The notes beneath the pieces were generated by a model, which had not been told where the DNA came from, did not search any database, and was given only the letters and a program-made list of their open reading frames with translations. A stretch of DNA of 64,000 nt from Bombardia bombarda (Eukaryota > Ascomycota > Sordariomycetes > Sordariales > Lasiosphaeriaceae), in contig JAULSR010000002.1 of assembly GCA_030512295.1 (NCBI GenBank), forward strand, positions 6,758,001 through 6,822,000. Reading direction: 5' to 3'. Both the position numbers and the translations under genes were made by a program. This document shows positions 10,077 to 23,104 of the stretch, piece after piece. The stretch's first letter is position 1, and every line of letters starts with the position of its first letter.

Positions 10077-12105
10077 CCCCAGAAAATTCCCAGAAAATTC
10101 CCAGACGTATGTTTCTTCCCCTTATTTTCTGGATGACCTGATGGTATCAAATGTCGCTTGGTGTTGAAGCACTGTCAGTCACTGTATGTACAGGTGTCAA
10201 GAGTGTGATGACGCCCCCGGAACATTCCGGTCATTACTGCTTATTCCCGCCGAACATCGGCCACTCGCCAGTTCCCCCGCCGATCAACTTCCATAGTTCG
10301 AATTTTATTCTTGGCCCTTTTCCCATTCCATTTCGCTCATGTTTATTTACATTTTACATTTGTACCATCACGAGTGAAGAGCCAATCACGGAATCCACTG
10401 GCTGGCTGCTGGCAATCGGATTTATAATTAGCAAACCCGGATAAAGACATCTGATGACCCATCCGCCGCCCAACTGCCGCCGCCGACTTCGTCCCGCCGG
10501 TCGCTGCTCGCCAAATTGACAGATTCCATGCAATACAACCCCCTAGCCTCTAGGTATAGCTGCCTACCAACCCGAACCTGGTTATCGAGGAATGCGCCAG
10601 ATTACGGCTGCCTGGGTTACTACAGAAGAGGTGCTGCCACTCTGCCGTCTCCTGTCGTCCAGAGCACTGTAACCCGGGTCGACGCTTGCAATCAGCCCAC
10701 AATGTGTTCATGATGCTTCCTGACAGCCCTCTCAATGGAACCCCGGCTCGTGTTTAGCTGTTCCCATTACCAGCTGCCCGGGGGCGGCTCTTTCCAGAGG
10801 TCGCGCCTCATCCCTGTCTCCAAACGTCGCGATATACGGGATCAATACTGAACTTATTTTCACGCGACAGACAGCGACCCAATTCTTTCTTTCTCTTTGT
10901 ATACTATCCCCCCGTACTTTTCCCTTTTTTTCACCGACACTTCTCCCTTGCCTCCCCCCTGTCGTCAACCGTCTAAAATCCCAGAATGAGAATGGGTAAG
11001 AAAAAGTCTCTGCTTCTCACCTGATGTCAATTCCCCTTGGTTTGGACTTCTGGAGGGGGGCAATTCATCCATCATCAATGTTCTTGTTCCCTCGCTGCGG
11101 ATACCGTCGGGCTTGCGCTCCGCTCCCTGATTGGCGCGGTTAAATGCGCTGGCTAAATTGCCTGTCAATCAAAGAACCTTAGCACAGAGCGCGCACTAAA
11201 ACTACCCCGAGCTACCCCATCACGGGCGAATAGAAAGGATAGGCCAATGCAAAGCCACCATGGGAAAGCTGCACGACAAGCTCTCGGGAGCTGCCTCGCC
11301 ACCCCCAGGCCAATGGCGTAATTAGCTCCGGGGTTTAAGTGAAGGGCGAAAAAAAAAAGACAAATCGATCCCACCACAACCGCGCTTGACACGCCAAGAT
11401 GCGGATCTGAGCCGTCCATGGTCCACCACCTCATGGATAGGCAGAGAGACAGACGCACGGCTGATGCCATGCTGCAGTCATGTCACTGAACGGGAGCGGT
11501 GGTTGGAGGTGCCCCAGTACAATACGTATGTACATACATACAGCTGCGTTCATACAGATGCAACCGGGGACGCCTGGAAGCTCCCCGCACTGGACCAAGC
11601 TCCAAGCTGTTCGTGCCTCACCCAGTTCTCCGTACTTACTCCGTATGAGTGTATACGATAAGACGACCATCTAGGAGGAGGAGTGGTGGGAAGGAGGGGG
11701 AGGCGTCAGGCGTTGCCTAGAACAGAACGAACAGGCCCCTTCCCTTCCTCTTCTCTGGGGTCGAACCATTGTTCCCCGATACTCCCCCTGGTTCAACTTC
11801 TCCGAGAAACGGTGCTCCAACAGTCCAACCTTCTGGCTCGCTGGCCGGCAACTGCCCATTCAGTATTTATTCCATCTAGCCCAGCTCCCGTCCCTCCCCA
11901 GCGAGCTTCTTCTCTGTTGTTGACTGTCGATCCCATAGATCCCATACTTTCTTCGTTCTCGTCTCCTTTCCCCGGATCAGCCCCCCCTCGAGTGTTAAAG
12001 TTGCTGCTACCCCTCCCCCACACTCGTACCCTTTCCGGCATCCCGACACCGACCTTCCCTTCTCCCCCACGTCCACTTCTCAACATACTTGCACCAGCAA
12101 CCACG
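10077..12105. promoter_or_regulatory. Long upstream region of xylitol dehydrogenase (and FPGS promoter)
   Basis: Two kilobases without a supportable protein gene. The last 420 bases before the dehydrogenase start are strongly pyrimidine-rich, as in many fungal leaders. GGCTAR motifs, the core bound by the fungal xylanolytic activator XlnR/Xyr1, occur at 11151-11156 (GGCTAA, plus strand), at 10543-10548 and at 11876-11881 (both GGCTAG on the minus strand). The last is about 225 bases from the start codon. Their function is inferred from the motif only. Confidence 0.4.
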
Positions 12106-13360
12106 ATGGAGGGCGCTTCGGTAAGTCAGATGTCGAGTTCATCATCATCTGTCTAGTCCATCACGAAAAAAGAGAGAAGTAAAGAAGAACTTGAAGCTTA
12201 CCACATTTGCCCCCCTCCAGAACCTATCCTTCTACCTCAACAAGCCCAACGATGTAGAGTTTAAGGACCGGCCCGTCCCGACGCTGCAGTCGCCGCACGA
12301 GGTCTTGGTCGCCATCAACTATACGGGCATCTGCGGGTCCGACGTGCACTACTGGGTCCACGGCGCCATCGGCCACTTTGTCGTCAAGGAGCCCATGGTG
12401 CTCGGCCACGAGTCGGCCGGCACCGTCATCGAGGTCGGCTCCGAGGTCACGACCCTCCAAAAAGGCGACCGCGTCGCCCTCGAGCCCGGCTACCCCTGCC
12501 GCCGCTGCCAAGACTGCCTCGGCGGCCACTACAACCTCTGCCCCGAGATGCGCTTCGCCGCCACCCCCCCTTACCACGGCACCCTGACCGGCTTCTGGAC
12601 CGCCCCCGCCGACTTTTGCTACAAGCTGCCCGACAATGTCTCTCTCCAGGAGGGCGCCCTGATCGAGCCGCTCGCCGTCGGCGTCCACATCGTCAAGCAG
12701 GCCCGCGTCAGCCCGGGGCAGTCCGTCGTCGTCATGGGCGCCGGCCCCGTGGGCCTGCTGTGCGCCGCCGTCGCGCGCGCCTTTGGCGCCACAAAGGTCG
12801 TCCAGGTCGACATCGTCCAGGCTAAGCTCGACTTTGCCAAGGACTTTGCCGCCACGCACACATACCTCTCACAGCGCGTCTCGGCCGAGGAGAACGCGCG
12901 CAACATCATCGAGCAGGCCGGCCTCGGCGCCGGCGCCGACGTGGTCATCGACGCCTCGGGCGCGGAGCCCTCCATCCAAGCTTCGCTGCACGTCGTCCGC
13001 GTCGGCGGGACCTACGTCCAGGGCGGCATGGGCAAGAACGACATCACCTTCCCCATCATGGCGCTCTGCATCAAGGAGGTGACCGCCCGCGGCTCCTTCC
13101 GATACGGCAGCGGCGACTACAAGCTCGCCATCGAGCTCGTCGCCGCCGGCAAGATTGACGTCAAGAAGCTCGTCAATGGCGTCGTCCCCTTCAAGGATGC
13201 CGAGCAGGCCTTCCTAAAGGTCAAGGAGGGCCAGGTCATCAAGATCTTGATTGCCGGGCCCAACGAGAAGGTCGAGAGCACCTTCAACACGAGCGTGGAT
13301 GCTGCCAAGCTCAAGGAGGCCGAGGCTGACTCACAGGAGGGTGGTGCGGCTTGCTGCTAG
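12106..13360 (+). CDS. D-xylulose reductase (xylitol dehydrogenase)
   Basis: Zinc- and NAD-dependent medium-chain dehydrogenase that oxidises xylitol to D-xylulose in the fungal pentose pathway. A 15-base first exon (MEGAS, 12106-12120) is joined across intron 12121-12220 to NLSFYLNKP. Total 384 residues. Motifs: catalytic zinc Cys in [25 protein letters not shown], structural zinc cluster in [45 protein letters not shown], Rossmann GAGPVGLL and the [11 protein letters not shown] segment that sets NAD preference. The body matches xylitol dehydrogenases more closely than L-arabinitol or sorbitol dehydrogenases. The C-terminus is extended by about 25 residues and ends GGAACC. GGCTAR sites upstream fit xylose induction. 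It is convergent with a beta-mannosidase gene, another hemicellulose-related function. Confidence 0.92.
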
Positions 13361-13645
13361 GTTATGTTTGATTTATATATATGGACTGTGAAATGTGACT
13401 GTGCTAGGGTTAGGGGTTGGGGGCTGCCAGGGGCTGGCAGCGGCGGCGGCGGCGGCGACGGCGACGGCGTACTGGGTTCTCTTTTGCGCGCAAAGCTTTG
13501 TAATGATGCTCTTCTTTCTATTTGCCCCCCTTTCTCGGGGTAACCCGGGATGTAATTATGAAAAACAAAAATCTCTAATGAACATACCAACCAAATAAAT
13601 AAATTCATTTCAATCCCATCATCCGCCATGGTTAACTCGTCTGAT
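13361..13645. other. 3' intergenic region between two convergent genes
   Basis: Holds the terminators of xylitol dehydrogenase and beta-mannosidase. A CGG/CGA-rich run lies at about 13440-13469. AT-rich sequence at 13560-13610 could serve polyadenylation of either gene. No gene seen. Confidence 0.4.
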
Positions 13646-16287
13646 TCAGAGCATGCCCAGATACCTCGACTCGATCTTGGTCGTCTCGCTCGCACCGCTG
13701 ACCCCAATCGTCACCACCTCGTTGGGCACAATATCCACCAGGTTGTCATCAAACTTGACAGCGTCATCCTCGCACTCGAGCGCCAGGCCCTTGATGGGCA
13801 CCTGGGAGCTGATCCTGACCGCCGTAAAGTCGCTCGTGAGCTCCACCTTGAGGTCTGTGGGCTTCTGCAGGTGCAGGTACTTGAGCGGCTCGGGCCAGTT
13901 GACGTACCTGGCGATCTGCTTGCCATCTTGGACCAGGTAAGCCACGACGACGGTGCGCGCCTCCTCGTTCTTGTTCTGTTGCACCACGGGCACGTTGAGC
14001 GCCGCGATCTCGGTCGACCTGTTCTCGGACAGCACCAGCTTCTCCGCCACCGTCTCCCAAAACGTCTGCTCGCCCGTCTCGACGTCAAAGGCGCGCACGA
14101 CGCAGTCGACCGTGAGGTCCTCAAGCGTCAGGTTGCTGCCCCAGACCTCGATCTGCGTCTTGACGTCGATGTTGACGCGCGTGTACTTGTCCTTGGGGTG
14201 GCGGTGCTCGCGGCGCGTGATGCCGATGCTGATGGGCGCCATCTCGCGTTTGACGGTGAAGTAGGCCAGCTTGGGGCGGAGGTAGTAGTCGGCAATGCTC
14301 CAGCTCGTCACGGGCCAGCAGTCGTTGATCTGCCACACGAGCGCGCCGCCGCAGTACTCGCGCCCGGGCCCCTTCCACTCGCGCTTCCACAGCCGGTAGG
14401 CCGACGCCAGGCACTCGGCCTGCATCAGCTGCGTGCTGTAGACAAACTGCTCGAGCGGGTCCGGCGCGTACCGCATGTTCTCCACCAGGTACAGCGCGAT
14501 GCGCCGCTCGTGCCCGTCGGCCTTGTTGTGGAAGTCGACCGTCGACGACTGCGCGTACCGGTCCGGGTCGTCCTTGCCCAGCGGGAGGAAGGCGTCGATG
14601 GTCTTGACTGACGGGAACGCCTCCATGCCGAACTCGGACACGAATCGCCCGCCGAGCTTGTCAAAGTTTTGGTACTTTTCCTGCGTGCCATGCCACACGT
14701 TCCACTGGTGAATGTCGCCAACCGTGGCGTCGTGCGTGTCGCGGCCTGCGCCCCAGGGGGAACCGGGGTGGTATTGGACGCTCGGGATGAGCTCCTCGCA
14801 GACGTCTGATAGAATCTTCTCGTAGATGTAGCGCGCCGGGAAGTCGGTCTTGAGCCAGTTGTCGGGGTTCTTGTCTTCGTAGTCATATGTCAAGTTCTCG
14901 CTCTCCTGGTACTGGTAGTCCTCGTTGTTGCCAGCCCAGATGACGATGGAGGGGTGGTGGCGGAGCAGCTTGACGTTCTCGTGCGCCTCGCGCTTGATCG
15001 ACTCGAGAAGCTCCGGCCAGACAGGGTAGTTGCCGCAGCCAAACATAAAGTCTTGCCACACGAGGATGCCGTACTCGTCGCAGGCATCGTAAAAGGCCTG
15101 CTCCTCGTAGATGCCGCCGCCCCAGACGCGAATCATGAATTGGTTGCCCTCGGCCACCAGCTTGACCCAGTCAAAGTACTTTTGGCGACTTATCCTGGGC
15201 ACAAAGTTGTCCGCCGGGATCCAGTCGCTGCCGCCGCAGTACAGCGGGATGTTGTTGACCTGGAAGAAGAAGCTCGTCCCGGGCTGGTCTTTGAGCGGGC
15301 GCTGGACCAGCTCTGCCCGCCGCAGGCCAACCTTCTTGGTCACTGTGTCGATCTGCTCACCCCCCTCGAGGATGGTGGCCGTCACCTGGTAAAGGGGCTG
15401 CTTGCCGTATCTGATCGGATACCACAGCGAGGGGCTGTCGATCTTGAACGACACGCTGGCGTCTCCGGCGCTGCTATCGACTGTCTCGGACGCCACCTGC
15501 TCGCCCTCCAGCGAGATATCGAACCGCACCTTGCCTGCTGCCTTGCCCTCCACATTTGCCGTGACCTTAACCTCGGCAGAGCTCAACGACTTGTCAACCA
15601 CGCTCTCGCAGCTGAGGTCTGCCAACCTCGTCTCATATATTTCGAGGTTGATTGGTCTCCATGGACCGCAGGTATTGAGGGCCGGGCCCCAGTCCCATCC
15701 CTGAGACAGACACATTACAAGTCAACAACACTGCCACGCATGCCTCATGCTGGAGAAAGGAGGACGGAACCGCTTACCCAATGGTACTGTGCTTTCCTGA
15801 CAGCCAACCTCGAGCTATCACCATTCCAGCAGCCCCACTTGTGGTTCGGGTGCTTCTCGACAAGCTCCCAGCCTCGCAGATAGGCGCTGTCAAAGGTGAT
15901 GACGAGCTCGTTGTCCCCTTCCTTCTTGAGCACCGACGTGACGTCGATGCGCTCCGGGATGAACATGTTGTCCGACTCGAGGATGGTGGTGCCATTGAGG
16001 ACAACAGTGGCAAATGTGTCGAGGCCGTCAAAGGCCAAGATGGCCTTGGCACCACCAGCAACTTCAGCCGCCGCGAAGCTGGTCCTGTACACCCATTTCG
16101 CCTCGCCAACCCACTGGACGTCGAGCTCGTTCTTGCCGATGAAAGGGTCGGGGATCAGGCTGTGGTGCAGCAGGTCGAGGTGGACGTTTGTGGGGAACTG
16201 GCCGACGGGGAGGAACTTTGCAAACTCCTTGTCGACTTGTTTGAACTCCCAGTTCTTGTCGATGGGAATCACGACGCGTGGTGCCAT
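13646..16287 (-). CDS. Beta-mannosidase B-type, GH2, probably intracellular
   Basis: Hydrolyses terminal beta-1,4-mannose from manno-oligosaccharides (GH2, clan A). Two exons, 16287-15778 and 15700-13646, give 854 residues, the usual length of fungal MndB. No signal peptide: the start MAPRVVIPIDKNWEFKQ enters the sugar-binding domain directly. Motifs: DGLDTFATVVLNG, HPNHKWGCWNGDSSR, GWDWGPALNTCGPWRPI across the intron, FQVNNIPLYCGGSDWIPADN, acid/base Glu at about residue 430 in WAGNNEDYQ, nucleophile Glu at about residue 526 in FVSEFGMEAFPS, and GGALVWQINDCWPVTSWS. The leader upstream of 16287 is a long CT tract on the coding strand. Together with the neighbouring xylitol dehydrogenase it suggests use of plant hemicellulose breakdown products. 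Confidence 0.92.
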
Positions 16288-17901
16288 GGCGGGGAGGTGG
16301 GAGGAGGAGAAGGAGGAGGAGGGTGATGGTGAGGGGCAGAGAGGGGCAGGGAGGAACGAAAACGCGATGAGGGGTCAACGGCAGGGGAAGGTGGTCTGAC
16401 GTTGTGAGGAGGAGGAGGAGAAGGAGGAGGGAGTAACGAGACTTTTGATTGTATACCACAGCAGAGAAGAGAGCTCGCAAGATTCGCAAGACAGGACAGA
16501 GCGGCTTGTATTTAAGCTGCCAGAGCTATACATGGCTCTCACTCCACAACCACTCCTCGGTCCATGAGTGGGAGCCTGCTGCCGCTCACCGTTTTGACGA
16601 CGGCGGGAGGGCGAACCCCGAGGGGACGAATGACAGCTGCGAATGCAGGAAGGAGCTCCCCGGAGCCCCCCACAGAGCTAGGAATCCCGGGATGCATGCC
16701 TGTGCTATTGTTGCGCGTTTCGAACCTAAGGTAGGTATCTTGAACGACGTTCAAGTTCGTCTCTGAAAGTCTGGTTTGGGGCTTTGGGCGATGAAACCTG
16801 TAACCGCTCTCTTCCATCTTTTTGTAGTCACCCAAGGACTATGCACCATTCGGTACCCAGCCAGAGTGCCCATCATTCATGCTCGACTGCAGGCCACTCG
16901 TGTTGATTTGATGCTCGGTATCTGTCGCATGTAAAGCAGATTATTGTCCACTCAATACTCCAAGCCTGGCGAACCTAGAGATGCGGTCTCCACGAGTCGT
17001 GGATCCTCCCGCGCCTAAGTGGAATTGGGGATCCTTGGGGAGCGGAGGGGAGTCGTCCGCGTCCGCTTTAGGCTAAATCCAAATCCCACCAGCACGGCTT
17101 CTGCACCTACCATGCTAGGTACATGTACCAGGTAGCTTCTGTAGCTCTAGCCTCACCGGCGCCACTGTTGATGCCACTCGACTGGGTTTAAACATCGAAT
17201 GTCTTTTTTTATTTATCAGGGATTTGGTCAACGCTAGTAACATCTCGGATGCTTACAGTGGGTGGTTTGCATTGTGATGGTACATATTTCTTCTGGCACC
17301 CTGCATCTGGACATGAAACTGCTGGTATTAATCACCACTTAATACGGGATGTGGGTGATGGTGGACGCACTTCAAAGTCTGGCTCAACCAAAGTCGCAGA
17401 CAGAATCTGATCCCCCACAGCGGCACCCGGATTATCTTAATCCATCAACCAAAATACTGGCTCTCATGTTCCAATCTTGGTGGACAAAAGGGTCGTTGGA
17501 AATCCATCATTACGTGGTGCTCAGCCAGCTACCGAATCTATAGCTCACTCTTCTAACTCCTTGCAATGAGCCCCCTCCCATGCTGAAAAAAAAAAAAAAA
17601 AAAACTTCTGTCGATGCTATGCCATTTTCAAAATGCCAAAAAAATTCATACAACGTAGGTGTATACTCATGTTCCCAAAAACCCCTCACAAGGTCTGCTA
17701 CCGCGTCCCGCCGGTTCAGAGCCGCACCGGAATTCCCCATCCTCCTCCCATTACAACATCCGGTCGCTCTCCAAACAAGAAGAAAAGGGAAATTAGGTTG
17801 TTATGGTATCATATAGGTACGCAAGCCGCAAGAACAACAATAAGACCGCCCCCAAGCCTGCACGAGAAAAAAAAGGGAGAGGGAGAGAGAACCTGTTCGT
17901 C
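16288..17901. other. Intergenic region upstream of beta-mannosidase
   Basis: Polypurine stretches on the plus strand (16300-16345, 16405-16437) are the CT-rich leader of the beta-mannosidase gene. An uninterrupted A run lies at about 17585-17603. No open frame here has a recognisable protein motif. The right end is the 3' flank of the Rab4-type gene. Confidence 0.4.
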
Positions 17902-19117
<1,216 letters not shown>

Positions 19118-19949
19118 CGTGTCGTTTGTTTTCTGTGGTGTCGGCGATCCAAGTGTTTGCGAGAGAGCCAGTTGAGATCATGTGCCGCTGCTCGGTGCAG
19201 AATCTGTTTGTCTGGTTGATAGGTAGTGGTTTCGGCCGTGTCTATGCCCCGCGTCGATTCCCCAGCGCATTCGAATGCTTGATTCTTGACAGGCGTAAAG
19301 TGCAGTTCAGGCAGATCAATAACCAGTAGACAGTCGCGTGATCCAAAGATCAAAACTCCAGCGTGTATGTATTGCGTTCTTCAGAGATTGTGTGGAGGAA
19401 TCGTTTCGTCACGGCAATCGCACGGGAAGATGAGGTCCCACTCTTGCTTATCAGACATAGACATGGGACTAAGACATGGGGGGTCGGGAACAGGGAGGTG
19501 CGAACCAAACACGCCGAGACTGCGGCAGAAAACGAAACAGTGCAGGGATTTTAATTGGAATTGTCTGCGAATCTGGACACTGACTGGTGTGTCACGTCAC
19601 AAGCCAACAATGCGGCGCTGAGCACTGTCCAGACAGTGGCTGTGGTGCACTGAGAGCTGGAGAGTGCCCGCCGTTTTAGCAACGCCCGGGGGTCCCCGCA
19701 GTAGCCTGGGTGGATGGCTTTGATGACGAAGCGAGCCGAGGCAACCCCGTCACTGAATGCCCACTCAAGGCGGACCTAGCGAGCTAGGGAATCCGGGGTT
19801 CCAGTGGTCAATCGCATCCATCCCTCAGTCTCAATCTGGAAGTCCATCACGATGCCAATAATGACCTTTATGGATTGATTGTTTTGATGCGCCTGTGAGA
19901 TTTTGTTTATATATATATATTGCTATTTACTACCCATACCAGCATCACA
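19118..19949. promoter_or_regulatory. Divergent intergenic region, Rab4-type gene and SDR gene
   Basis: Contains promoters for two divergent genes. A TA dinucleotide run at 19909-19921 lies about 30 bases before the SDR start codon and could act as a TATA element if the leader is very short. No protein gene is supported. Confidence 0.35.
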
Positions 19950-20891
19950 ATGCAGATCAAAGGACGCACATTTGTCGTCTCTGGCGGGTAAGCAGAGCAG
20001 TCCAATACCCCAAATCACATGCCAAAGAAGATGGCACCAGCTAACCGGGGTGCGTGGGTTGTCTTGTCTGACAGCGCATCAGGCTTGGGGAGAGCTTGCG
20101 TCTTGGATATCTGCAAGGCCGGTGGGAATGCCGCCATTCTCGACATGAACGAGGAGCTGGGCAATGCGCTGGTCAAGGAGCTGGGTGCCTCGGCCACTTT
20201 TGTCGTTTGTGACGTGGCAGACACCGATAGTGTCGCTGCCGCCGTCAAGGCAACGGTTGACTGGGTCAAGAAGACGGGCAAGCCGTTTGGCGGCATCATC
20301 CCGGCCGCCGGCGTCGGTAGACCGGGCTTGGTGAGTTTGGCTATGGGGCTATTTGACTTAACTATCCTCCATCTCCCAACTAACAACACCATGCAGATCC
20401 TCGACCGACAAAACCAGCCCGTGTCGCTAGAGGCCGTCGACTTTGTGCTCAACATCAACCTACGTGGCACCCTGGATCTTGTCCGCCAGGTGCTCCCTCA
20501 CCTAGCGACCACGACGCCCTATGGCCCAGATGGTGAGCGCGGTGTCATCATCATGGTTGCCAGCAGCGCCGCCTTCGAGGGCCAGATGGGCCAAGTTGCC
20601 TACGCCGCAAGCAAGGGCGCCGTGGCTTCCATGACCCTACCCATGGCTCGTGATCTCTCGCGTTTCGGCATTCGTGTCGTCACAGTCGCGCCCAGTATGT
20701 TTGACTCGGCCATGACGGCTGGCATGTCAGACAAGGTCAAGACTGGCTTGAAGAAGGCCATGGAATTCCCAGCACGGGCGGGGAAGCCAGAAGAGTTCTC
20801 TTCCCTGGTGATTCAGGCCATTGAGAATGTTATGCTTAACGGAGTAGTCATTAGGCTAGATGGCGCCACGAGGATGCCGAGCAAGTTGTAA
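19950..20891 (+). CDS. Short-chain dehydrogenase, HSD10 / 3-hydroxyacyl-CoA dehydrogenase type II-like
   Basis: NAD(H)-dependent SDR. HSD10-type enzymes oxidise 3-hydroxyacyl-CoA or hydroxysteroids, often in mitochondria. Three exons, 19950-19987, 20075-20330 and 20397-20891, give 262 residues. The start MQIKGRTFVVSGG joins ASGLGRACV over intron 1 to form the TGxxxGxG cofactor motif. Later: CDVADTDS, the NAG-like PAAGVGRPG, catalytic Ser in MVASSAAFEGQMGQ, the YAASKGAV YxxxK pair, and GIRVVTVAPSMFDSAM. The combination of VASSAAFEGQ, QVAYAASKGAV and VAPSMFDSAM is characteristic of HSD10. No obvious mitochondrial presequence is present, so location is open. Confidence 0.87.
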
Positions 20892-21360
20892 ATTTCATCA
20901 CTATTCTTTTTCCCCCAAGTACTCTGGACCGTATAATCCCGATCGTAATTAGATAAACTTGATCAGGGCATCGAATGTCCATATGTATATCTTTGCTGTC
21001 GCACTGCACTAACAACTATCCTATAGACAGGTAATCCACTGACAATTTTCCTACGAAGATATTGCCCATTGCCATCAGAATCATCTTGAGCCCCTCTACA
21101 ACTGTTTATTTGCCCTTTTGGTTAAATGAACAATCCATGGTAGAATTCCAGCCACAAGTCTGCCGAGTATCATCAAAACCTCATTCCAATTCCTTGGTGG
21201 ATGAGAAGCAATATACATCGAGTCAGCGAATGTGATCAAACCCCCCTCCTCATACCAGCAAGTGACCCATCGTTCATTGATGCTCCCCCCTATACGGAAT
21301 AACGGTTAGCTTATGACATAGTGTATGCACACATTGACTGACTTACCACTCTTGGCGGGA
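20892..21360. other. 3' intergenic region between convergent genes
   Basis: AT-rich 3' flanks of the SDR gene and of the dsRNA-binding-like gene. Nothing else could be identified. Confidence 0.4.
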
Positions 21361-22637
21361 CTAAGTCTGAGGATAAAGCCGAGCGAAGCCATCATGGCTC
21401 CACTGCTCGCTGCCGGGGGCCTGGGCTATCTGTCGATCACGCCCGAGGATATCCTCCGGACGGTAGTGGTCCGAGTGAGGACGGCCAGGGTAGTGCTCAT
21501 AGTGTGGCGGCGGCGTAGTTCGAATGCGTCCTCGAAGTGGGGAGCGCATGCGGTAACCACCCGATACTCGCGGGTGGGCCGAGGGGGAGCGGGAGCGTGA
21601 GGTCCGCTGCCGAGACCTCTCCACATGAGACCCAAGAGCCATCCCTTGCAAGAAGGCTCTGCTGAGTATCGGATTGTCCGGGAGGTGGTCAGGCATTGCG
21701 GTGCCCATCACCTTCCGGACCTGTTCAAGTAAGTTATACTCGGCCGGGGTGAGGTCGCTACGGCGTGGGCCGCTGTTCACAAGGTCGCGAGAACCCGAGA
21801 CCCGGACACCTTGGCCAGATTCACGAAAGCTTTGACCAGACATCCCAGTGAGCTGGCCAAGCCTATGAATGGCCTGGCCAGAACTGTCAGACTCCTCCAG
21901 TTTGATGTCAACATTTTGTGCGGTAGTATTGGCGGATCCTTTCGGGGGGATCGGCGAAGCTTCAACCAGCGGCAATGCTTTTTTGGCCACTGCCATCTTG
22001 GCCGCCTGCATATTGTCATATCCCTTGGTGTGGCGAACCACTTGACCCCGAAGGACAACATCACACGTGTACTTGCCATTCTTGAAGCGCTCCACCCATT
22101 CAGGGTTGAACCGGCGTTTCTGGCACGCATGAGAAAGAAGCTGGGTTGGGGTTGGTGTACATATAGCGGGGGCCGGTTTGTGCACTGTTGAATGCGTCTT
22201 TGGCTCGGCTGGCTTGCCTGTGGATGAAAGGTTACGATGGCCTAGATTCTCCTGCCGGGGCAGATTCGCAGCCCCGAAAAGGCATCCAGGTCTCGCAGCA
22301 ATGCCATGAAAGGCGGGGGCAGTGGCATTGACATAATTGCTGAGGTTGTAGCGAGGAGGCACGGGCATGCCTAACACCAGTGCAGCGAATCGATCCTGAC
22401 CGGTCTGCTGAAGGGGAAGTGCTTCCGATCTGAGGGTCAAGGAGCGATGAACGAGGGGGGAAGAGTTGACCACGCCGAGCCCTGGATAATTCGTCAAATA
22501 AATGGCCAAGAACACTTTGAATGGGTGGTTCACTAACCCATGATGCCCATGGGAGCAAGCTGGGCCCCCGAAACCTGGGGTTCAGAGGCAGACAGGCGAG
22601 CTGCAGTCGGACTTCGGGTATTCTTGCTATTCTCCAT
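21361..22637 (-). CDS. Protein with dsRNA-binding-like motif and RS/arginine-rich tail
   Basis: Two exons, 22637-22538 and 22481-21361, joined ...MGIMG|LGVVNSS..., give 406 residues. Residues about 150-220 (from TPTQLLSHACQKRRFNPEW through DVVLRGQVVRHTKGYD to KMAVAKKALPLV) have the alpha-beta-beta-beta-alpha spacing and the basic final helix of a double-stranded RNA-binding motif. This is inferred by eye and is the only domain seen. The C-terminal third is rich in Arg, Ser, Pro and His, including SRQRTSRSRSPSAHPR. The rest is low complexity. It could be a fungal-specific RNA-binding or processing protein; it has no RNase III or Dicer catalytic domain. Function unknown. Confidence 0.6.
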
Positions 22638-23104
22638 CCTGATTGTAGTAGGGAGAGGCGGGAGATTGGTAAAGCGGTGGTGAACGCTCGAGAATGCGCA
22701 AGCTGGAGTTACGTTTGGAGTGGAAAAGATTAAAAAGCAGGCGGCGGGCAATAAATTGGAAATCTCTGGATGCTTTTGGGTGGGAAAGAGGAAAGAGCGG
22801 TTGTTGATCATTGAGGAAGGCGCGAGTGGAGTCAGTGCCTAGGTCGTTGGGTCTTACCCGCTTGGACGAAAGGCGGCCACGAATGAAGCAGCAATGGAAG
22901 TTAGGTACCTGTCTTGGGGAAATAAATACGATAGGATATCGGATGAACAGTGGTCTTTGGGAGCCGCTTTGTTTGGGTGCTCTTTCTTGCTCAATATGCT
23001 GCTCGCCAACCGATTAAGTACAAAAGAAAAGAGAGAAAATACAGTGAAACAACAGACAAGAAAACAAGGGCGTCGCTTCTTGCGCATCCTGGTTTGTCGC
23101 TCGC
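22638..23104. other. Intergenic region
   Basis: Promoter and leader of the dsRNA-binding-like gene, and 3' flank of the hydroxyacid dehydrogenase gene. No further feature seen. Confidence 0.35.

Noticed and set aside
8717..10141. 474-codon plus-strand frame opposite canonical FPGS
   Set aside because: Antisense of a gene with complete FPGS motifs and consistent introns.
11683..12156. 157-codon frame in the leader of xylitol dehydrogenase
   Set aside because: Pyrimidine-rich 5' UTR translated as Ser/Pro/Leu; it overlaps the real start and first intron.
13628..14611. Plus-strand frame opposite beta-mannosidase
   Set aside because: Shadow of GH2 coding sequence; no motif.
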